This document shows, piece by piece, positions 32,504 to 40,000 of a stretch of DNA of 40,000 nt. The notes under the pieces were generated by a model. That model ran no database searches, was not told the DNA's origin, and saw only the letters and a program-made list of their open reading frames with translations. Both the position numbers and the translations under genes were made by a program. The stretch comes from Sphaeroforma sirkka (Eukaryota; Opisthokonta; Ichthyosporea; Ichthyophonida). The DNA lies in assembly GCA_001586965.3 (NCBI GenBank), contig LUCW03002052.1:1-40000 (forward strand). Direction: 5' to 3'. Within the stretch, counting starts at the first letter, position 1. Each line of letters starts with the position of its first letter.

Positions 32504-35149
32504 TTATATCTTCTCACTCATACTTGAAATCAGTAGGTCTAATTCAGCACCCGTCACATGCTGTGGCACCAGAAGAATTTCGGAAACCTCTATACCTCGC
32601 TCCTTGTCCAAACACAAGCGGGTCTGTAGAGTGGGGAGTTACCATACAGTAGATTGAATACACTGCTGGAAGTTACAATGCCTTTTGTGCCGTTTTAAGA
32701 ATGACTATTTGTGGCTATTCGACTGCGTGCTGTTCTACTTGACAACAGAGTGCTGCGGATATTCCAGATCAACCGAGTATATCATACGCAATGGCATATC
32801 CCGTCATACACCCCAGATATGATCTCCGCTGAAGATCAAGTAGAAAGCCTATGGTATATCCTTGTAAAAGTAACATACAGTAAGAGTTCTCGCACATCAC
32901 TAAAAGATACATATAAGTGCCACACACACGTGCATAGATGTCAATAGTTTTTTGTCGGATGAGCCGGACTGTGCTCTACTTATATACAACACACCTCTTC
33001 GTAATTGGTGTCGTCATCATTGATCGTTCGCACAGATTGCGAGATAGAGATCTTTCGCAACTGCTCGTACATGCGCGTTTGGGGATCGGTATGACCTATA
33101 CTTCTATGCGACTCAGCGTCACCGGCACTCGCCCCAAAACCTGACCCAGACATCAGAGCATTGACGTAGGACCACTTGGTATTGCTGATCCTTTTCTTGT
33201 TTTCACTCTGGCTGTTCATGACAGGCGGTGGTTTGGTCGGTCCTACTGGTTTTTTAAATCGTAAAGATACATCGCAAGAGACCAGGTTCGCGTTGAGTTG
33301 CTCAGATATTTGGGTGTATTCGAAACTTCCCACCCATAGGTCTAAGACAAATATGAAATTATAATGTAGTACAAGCCCGCATATGATCATAACGACAAAT
33401 TCACCAAACAGCAGCACCTGTGTCTGCGACCTTCTTTGCCAGCATAGACGGCTCCTTTTTAGCGTGCGTTGGTGCCTGTCTCAGTTCCTTCATCACCTTT
33501 TCACCCACCTCGTCACCCTTTAGATTTGAGATGGTTGTACTTGCCTCTCTAGATATGTGTAAGCGTATAGGTTGCATTTAGTATCACCGCTGGGCTCGTG
33601 CATCGGATTGATGCATCATACAGCTCAGACACAACGAATTCTGACCCCAAATGGCCACGTATAGTTAGCCACGTCAGGATGTAGTATGCATGCAGAGACT
33701 GTTAAATTCAGAATTGATTTCGACACTAGATTGGCAATTGTACACACACCGTCCAGATTCATCGCCTTCGTCATCTTCATTATCTTCGTCCCAGTCCCAA
33801 TTTGGAGGCTGCTCTTCGTCGTCGACCTCCACCTGCTCTTCTGTTTCTTCACTGCGTATATGTATGTGTTCTTGTGTAGTCAATGTTCCCATACCAACTG
33901 TAGATGTGTAAGGTATTTTCATACCTGGGTACGTTGTATCTGATTACAGATAAGTACAATACAGAACTATTGCACTCAATGCTTTCACCCACGAGTATAT
34001 GCAAGAACAGCAGCAACAATTGATTTGTCCAAGAAAGATAGACCACAACATCTAAATCCAATAACCATAATGCGATCGACCTTTATTCCTTTCCCAAATC
34101 ACACATGCAACAACAGCAGCAACAACACAATACGATCGAGCATAACTATCTTGGTCAAACCACCATGTCAAAGATAATCGCTCGGCGATGAGTTCATACC
34201 TTTCCACCAACGGCTCTCCAGAATCGTTATCGGCCACAGTATCTGTATCAGCATGTGCCTTCACCTTGACACTCTTCTTAGGCTCCACGGGCACGTACTC
34301 ACTCACCCAAGCCAGCGAGTCCCCCGTGTTTGTCACGGATACAATGATAGGCACCCACGTGTTTGGTACAAGTTGGAGGGTGTTCGGGCGCAGCGAGTGC
34401 TTGATAGGACGGTCGGGGCCGAACACATCGACTTTGCACTGCTTTGAAAATCGAATCTTCCAACCACAGCACCTGGTGGTATCCGCCACTTCCTTAGCTA
34501 CGGAGTTGAATGTTGTGCGTGAGTGTGCTTGTTTATATGCGCGTACTATATGTGCCAATACCAATACGTCTTAAAATACGACAGTGCATAAAACCACAAA
34601 CATACCCTCCCTGGTTGATAGTGTCACGTAGGTGTTGGACCTCTCGTCGACCTGCTCCATTCCGCCGACACGGCCGGCTCCTCCCCCGCGACAGCTCTGT
34701 TGCTTTACAAGCATCACCAGTGTGAGCGCACGCGTGTGTCTTAAAGGGCTGAGGTCCACCGTGGTACAGAACTGCCCGTGCGCGGTTGTGTCGAATTTTC
34801 CACCTGGGCGTCGAGTAGAGCAATATTGGTGATCAAGGTGTATGGACCATGAACGAAATGCTTCTCCGTGTATCGGCATAAGTCTATGTACGAGTTTAGC
34901 ATTTCACGTCAAGGTGGATATCACATTGCATTCGAAACCTGATTTAGGTATTCTCTATATAGTGCACCAAAATTGATACAATATGTGAATAAATTAACAA
35001 ATACAACATACTCATCTAGATATGTTTTAGACAATCCCACCTTTTTTAAGAGAGCTTCTTGGTTTACCGAAGACACTTTTGACTCGCATATGGTTCCCAT
35101 TTCTCGCCTGATTCGGTATAATAAAGTCCCCTTCAGCGAGCTGGTTCAT
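32504..35149 (-). CDS. Acidic protein of unknown function, six exons (about 382 aa if it starts here)
   Basis: Exons reading leftward: 35068-35149, 34606-34803, 34200-34497, 33748-33851, 32995-33341 and 32504-32623 (stop TAA). Donors and acceptors are GT-AG and phases agree throughout (0-1-1-2-1-0). The 33748 donor is the least certain, with GT also at 33749. The first codon is ATG, directly after an acceptor-like CCAG, so this is either a separate gene's start or an internal exon of the prolyl-hydroxylase-like locus to the right. The exon at 34200-34497 looks like beta-strand-rich folded protein (WVPIIVSVTNTGDSLAWV). The 33748-33851 exon is strongly acidic (EQVEVDDEEQPPNWDWDEDN). A Ser/Lys-rich linker and a short helical tail (GAELDLLISSMSEKI) follow. 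I recognise no family. No signal peptide or membrane segment is seen. Confidence 0.6.
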
Positions 35150-35654
35150 CTGGCACACCGTAATGACGAGAGAGGAAGAACATTATATTAGGTCAGAGTC
35201 GGGCTATTTTGAATAGCATCGTGGTGCCAAAGTAAGTAATCTGTATAGCCCGCATGTTTTAACAGATGTCCAGGATATGGCTAGATTCAATACACGACGC
35301 CGAGGAACGAGTCGAGTTGCTCGAAAATACGTTATCCACTAGTTTTTAATTGATAGTTTGGGTCAGGATGTTTTGTTGAAGTGTATTTTGGTTACAACCG
35401 ATGCGCCAGCTATGTGGTGACAGATATAGCTGCATATACCAATCCATCCTATCGCTAATGAAACATCGAAAGACACCATGGCAGATCGCGCCACACGCAT
35501 GTTTATCACAAAAAAAATTGTTGTTCTACAATTTGTCATCGTATATGTACTTTTACACGGCGTGTGTGTTGATACGAACATACCAATGATAAAAATCGCT
35601 TCTTATACATTACAGACAAAACACGTGTACAAGAGAAGCATATCATAGTAGTAC

Positions 35655-37336
35655 CTGCCATCGGCCAAGCAATTTGGGCCACATCTGCATGTGAACTATC
35701 TCCTGGGCTACATGTTGCACAATCATCCATACATCACCTGTAGCAGCTGGGCAATTTGCGTACACGCTCTGCGAGAAAGGAAGCGCATACAATCGGGTTA
35801 TAGACAGTAGGCGCGGAACCAATATATATATATATATATATATATAAATATTTAAATATAAGTATGTATGTGTATATGTATATTTATGCATACATATACT
35901 GCTACAAATACATATATACATACATACATACACACACATATATAAATATTTATATATAAAATTAACCCTATATTTGCCGTGTTACCAGTCGGTACGCGAC
36001 TTGACCAAGCCGATTACTGCTGCATGCCTTCGTTATGCGGTAAGTCGACGTACTCTCGATAGTCACCATGATACTAAAGCAGGAATATGCCGCAAGTTCA
36101 CTCCTTGGACAAGTTTCTACTTCGCTGTACATGATTTTAACATTATGTTACCACGGAAGAACACACTTGTGGTTCTGATGTGACCATTGACGATGTTACA
36201 AATCACAGAGGAATCATAGCTACATGTCTATTTCAATACATTTGATGTTTGAACCTTTACTCACCCAATCATCAAGCTGGCCGTCGATGTGCGTATGGTA
36301 CAATATAATTGCCGAGCCTCTCTCGGGTAACACACGGACAACATCGTTGGTCTTATTGCCGCACATATCCTGTTTGCAAAACCAAATTTTAGAGATGTGA
36401 ACTTTTAGTAATTTTTAAAAGCTAAAACAGCCCAATTCTGAAAAGTTGAGACTTCGTATATTCCGGAAGGAGGCTCCCGATTATCGAGTCGGCAAGTAGT
36501 TTAAACTCAATTTGTGTTGTCGGTATGCCGTTGGTGCCTCGCATCGATACATAGTAACAGGATATGCTAATAAGCAAAAATAGCTGACAAACACCTCAAA
36601 GTAAAAAGAAAATCTTTTAACAAGTCAAATAGACTGTGTTTTGGGATTTAACGGACACTACATTATTGGTTTAGTGTAAATAATGTCTCGAAGAACATTA
36701 TTCTATGCTAGTTTATACAAAATCCACTCGTTCGGATCGCAAGCATATGTGAAATATATGCTTACACGAGGATCCATCGAAGTGACGCAAAATACACTTC
36801 TATAGAGCAGAAAAAGTATTCTGCCTCTTAGATCAACAATTAAACTTCATGCAGACCTACAGTAAACGACTTTCGGGCCTCATTGACAATCGTCTCTTGC
36901 ACTGGTTCATATAACGAGGCGTGGGGCCTGGACCTCAGCGTACTATTCGCGAATGTAAGCGGAAAGATAATTTCGCCCCCATTTTGCGCTGTAGAGGTAC
37001 TGAAGATTTGGCGAGATCAATAATTAGTCATCAATCAAATGGCAAAAACAATACCGGTGCTTCCAGACTATGTTTTATGCTGAATCTCAACGACGAGATT
37101 TGGCAGCGGGCTGGTACTTCAGTCTACTGTACCACCTCGATCCTAATCGACAATTCCGGTAGTGTCAGTCATGACATCAGTGTAGGTATTGAGTACTATA
37201 CACGCCAAGCATCATTTTTTTATCACAGTGGGCGCAGATGAGCGACACAGCAAGCGTAGCAATAGAACTGAGGTCTAAACAGAAATTGCTCTCAGAATCC
37301 ACATATTTACACGGCTACGCAAAGGCGCAGAGTTGG

Positions 37337-37367
<31 letters not shown>

Positions 37368-38762
37368 TATATATTTCTAGCAGATGAGATGGCTAGCCAA
37401 TATTATCCGCGCAACTCCAATCTTTCAGAAATCAATTTCAATAAGTACAATCGACAGCAACTTTCTACAAGACTTTTTCTTATTTTAGAATCGACATTTG
37501 TACGATATATCCCTCAGCATCTGCACCGGTTTTGGTGTAGATGATAGATCACTCGTTCAAAATTAGTCTTATAAAACTCGATACTAAAAGGATTAGACCT
37601 ATTCCGTACAGAAGAAATATCTATATAGAGCTTATATATGGTTTTTATGCATCTAATCGATGCACGAGCGCATTGTGAATACCTTAGGAAAATAATGAGT
37701 GTGGCCGTCCGGGTTCCATAGCTGCCCTGTGTCGAATATCGAGGTAGAATAGCGTCTGCCAATGGGGTTAAAAAATGGAGTGTTAGTGCGTATACCTAGA
37801 CCAATGTACCAGCCAGAAACCGGCTGGGACACTTCTTCACATCAACTTCACTCCCGAAGGGCATAAGTACTGTCATGAGCGTGTGCGTATATTGAATTCT
37901 TGAATATCGTAGACTCCACACACTAGTAGGGGTGGTTGGTCTCAAAAATAAATAAATTTGGTTTGGGGGTTCAGAGTTGATTCGAGAATATACTAATGAA
38001 TTATAACAAAAAGAGAAAACAATTTTGATTGGCCAGGTGGGCTTTATTTTGGACGACAACCTTGGAAGAAATATTGTGCGAGTCACTGTCAGAGTTCAGA
38101 GAGAGACTGTGAAATTGATGTATGTATTATTGTACAAGTTGTGACAAACAACCTCTCTATAATGGTACGAACAGCTTGTTTATTTTATATAAATACACAT
38201 GAATTTCTGGTGTGTATGATTGATTTTGCAAGAGATATTTTACGACTAATTTTGATTGTATACAAATAACAAATACTACCGAACTGAGCTCAAACCGCTC
38301 TGCGAGTGGTAATTTCAGATAACTTTTAACTTCCGAACACATTGACATTCTCACTGAGAGCATTCGTGGCGGGACGTAGAGGCTAGGGCACGAATAAGCA
38401 TCTACACATTGATCGAACACACAAGCACATAACATAGGCAGATAAATTTGTACGATACGGGAGCGTAAAAGAATCAGCGAATAGAGATACACTACCGCAT
38501 GAAACGACGCCTATAAATGACCGATCCTAATGATCACGTACTAAAGATGAGAAGAAAATAAAGACCTGATAAGTATGGCAACACCAGTATAGAGAATACA
38601 TGTATAACTTTATGAACATATGCTGGATCACTACTGATCATATGAGTTACCTGCCACGGAGCCTTGCACGGATGCCTTTAAGTGCCGAATTTCAACCGGT
38701 TCAAAGTGACTTTGGGGCACTTTCAACTCCCGCTCCAATCGGCGCCGCATTGAACGAATGGC
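35655..38762 (-). CDS. Prolyl 4-hydroxylase-like (2-oxoglutarate/Fe(II) oxygenase fold) protein with atypical active site, 5' end incomplete
   Basis: Exons reading leftward: 38651-38762, 37810-37869, 37683-37755, 36861-36999, 36265-36369 and 35655-35768. All are GT-AG with matching phases, giving 201 codons. Family landmarks in order are GTRTATLIIFL (usual G-x-R-x-AT-x-x-x-YL), NGGEIIFP (usual GGET-x-FP), VLPERGSAIILYH (usual V-x-P-x-x-G-x-ALLF), DGQLDD, and SVYANCPAATGDVW (usual S-x-H-x-x-CP-x-x-x-G-x-KW). The HxD motif appears as LAD, the second iron His as Tyr and the 2-oxoglutarate-binding Lys as Val, so catalysis is doubtful. Canonical members hydroxylate proline, often in the secretory pathway. 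If exon 35655-35768 is not spliced onward the protein ends a few codons later at 35643. If it is, phase 0 joins it to the exon at 35149. The N-terminal exons are not resolved, and no signal peptide was located. Confidence 0.65.
35820..35962. repeat. AT-rich compound microsatellite inside an intron of the minus-strand locus
   Basis: Pure TA at about 35,821-35,846 is followed by degenerate TATG and TACA repeats to about 35,962. It lies between the exons at 35655-35768 and 36265-36369. Confidence 0.9.
37337..37373. repeat. (TA)n microsatellite
   Basis: About 37 bases of alternating TA with one TGCA interruption, inside a putative intron of the minus-strand locus. Confidence 0.9.
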
Positions 38763-38883
38763 CTGTCATTGATAGAATGGTCTATTTTAGCATTGTCATC
38801 GATCATGCGAGCGCCCGAGAGGATTTATATTGTATGTTTAGAAGAAGGGCTTCAAAAGGGCAGATCGGAGTGAGAGCGCCGCG

Positions 38884-38997
38884 ATATATTTATGCGAGCC
38901 TTGACTATGTATGCCCTTGCATTCAGACATGAAGTTATAGAAATATTTATGCGAGGTTTAGCTATGTGTGCCCTTGCATTCAGACTTGAAGTTATAG
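38884..38997. repeat. Two tandem copies of a 57-bp unit
   Basis: 38884-38940 and 38941-38997 match at most positions; both contain TGCCCTTGCATTCAGAC and both end GAAGTTATAG. Neither copy has an open coding pattern on either strand. The pair lies just upstream of the first confident exon of the prolyl-hydroxylase-like gene. Confidence 0.85.
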
Positions 38998-39190
38998 ATA
39001 CATTATTGGAATTGCACGCAGTGACTTTCGTTTTTTATTCATTGTGTTCAGGCACTTACCTACAATGACATGACTCGGTCTGATTTTCAAATGCAAACAT
39101 CTCATCATCGCTGGCCACACACCCCATAAAAAGTCTCACGTTCGAGAACACAGTCAATAACCATATAATACTGCTTGTATTGTAAATCTA

Positions 39191-39618
39191 CCTCGAGTTG
39201 CATGCCTTGGCCCTCGCTCAATTTGAGCAAGCAGTATGAACCTTGTTATGAGATGACCACGCTATATGAAGAAATATCATAAAATGTACTACTTGTGGTA
39301 CACCGTTTGCATTGGCAGTGTTTACCCACCTACGAATAGAAGGCGTGACTCGATCACTCCGTATTTACCTTTGATGATTTCAAATCCAACTTAGTATCGC
39401 CACAGTTGACATATCTATACTCTATATATAGTTTGGTAAGCCAATGAAACCCCGTTTGCATCGACCGTGTACACTCACCTTCGAACGCATGGCTTGGCTC
39501 TCACTCAGTTCGAGCAGACTGTATCGCCCTCTGATTTTTCGCTTAGTGTCGGGGGCTGCACGATGTCTCTTTGACCTGTACGACCCTGTGGCCTCCATAA
39601 ATGCTGCCTCCATTACAT
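39191..39618 (-). other. Candidate upstream exons of the minus-strand locus
   Basis: 39479-39618 is bounded by acceptor CCCTCAG and strong donor AAG|GTGAGT and is open for 46 codons, ending SLLELSESQAMRSK. At 39192-39236 a similar stretch ends CLLKLSEGQGMQLE before donor GAG|GTAGAT. A further strong donor (GTAAGT) lies at about 39,050-39,055 after a short open stretch. These look like 5' exons of the prolyl-hydroxylase-like gene, but I could not connect them in phase to the exon at 38762, and no start codon is fixed. Confidence 0.35.
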
Positions 39619-40000
39619 CTGAGGGTTTAACGAGGCGGTGGCGATCAACGATTGGTATGTTTATTTAATACTGATCTAAGTCTAGGTATGAGAACGTATT
39701 GATATTCAATCTGAAATGACGATTTGAACCCTAAATCTCGAGTTATCGGCGCTAAGTCCCTTGGATCTCACGCATTCAACTATGATTCTTTTTTAGCCTC
39801 TTAAGGCACCCGAAACACTATGTTACATAGGACTTGAGAACTGAGTTGTGATCAATAAGATCTCAAAATAAAATATCTGCATATCTGAAATACCAGAGTT
39901 AGCAGCAGATTGTCAGCCGAGTCGAGTTGATCGCAACTAAAAAACATACCATTATGCTGATTCCCGCCCTCTATGTGAACGCTTTTCTTTACAACTGGCA
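39619..40000. other. Right edge of window, nothing recognised
   Basis: No open frame, repeat or RNA gene is supported. It could contain the 5' end or promoter of the minus-strand locus, but no signal stands out. Confidence 0.4.

Noticed and set aside
34973-35191. A 72-codon plus-strand frame with a natural-looking composition
   Set aside because: It overlaps, on the other strand, an exon supported by splice sites and matching phases on both sides (35068-35149).
36921-37241. A 106-codon plus-strand frame
   Set aside because: The minus strand here carries the NGGEIIFP exon of the prolyl-hydroxylase-like gene with consistent splice phases; the plus frame has no motif.

Overview
The window is eukaryotic nuclear DNA. 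Host coding sequence is split by GT-AG introns, intergenic DNA is AT-rich and full of TA and CA microsatellites, and the left end is packed with Ty3/gypsy-type LTR retroelements. Lineage cannot be read off directly. A protist, perhaps a unicellular relative of animals, would fit, but that is inference.

Layout. (1) 1-9074: retroelement fossils. These are a short RNase H scrap, the 3' end of an element with a 129-bp LTR, one nearly complete Ty3/gypsy element on the minus strand (1015-8166, LTRs about 595 bp) and an inverted solo LTR (8653-9074) flanked by CATA on both sides. A tRNA-like sequence with pol III A and B boxes lies antisense inside gag. (2) 9075-17790: no intact gene found. It holds microsatellites and two stretches that look like decayed genes: LRR-like peptides near 10.0-11.4 kb and C2H2 zinc-finger-like peptides near 13.1-13.5 kb. 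(3) 17791-31706: one giant host gene with TATA box, signal-peptide exon, short second exon, a 12.5-kb third exon and poly(A) signals. Its product (about 4,220 residues) is almost entirely 118 tandem six-cysteine modules of about 35 residues. I recognise no named family. One extra base in a GGGG run (28857-28860) breaks the frame in this copy. (4) 32504-39618: a minus-strand multi-exon locus reconstructed from splice sites and phase. Its upper part (35655-38762) encodes a prolyl 4-hydroxylase-like fold in which most iron and 2-oxoglutarate ligands look replaced. Its lower part (32504-35149) encodes an acidic protein I do not recognise. The two may be one gene or two.

The most unusual object is the giant cysteine-module protein: secreted, acidic, with many N-glycosylation sequons just before the third cysteine, built by nested duplication including a 27-module block copied in tandem. 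A wall, coat or matrix role is plausible but is inference. The neighbouring apparently inactive hydroxylase-like gene is the second point of interest. No functional link between the two is shown by the sequence.
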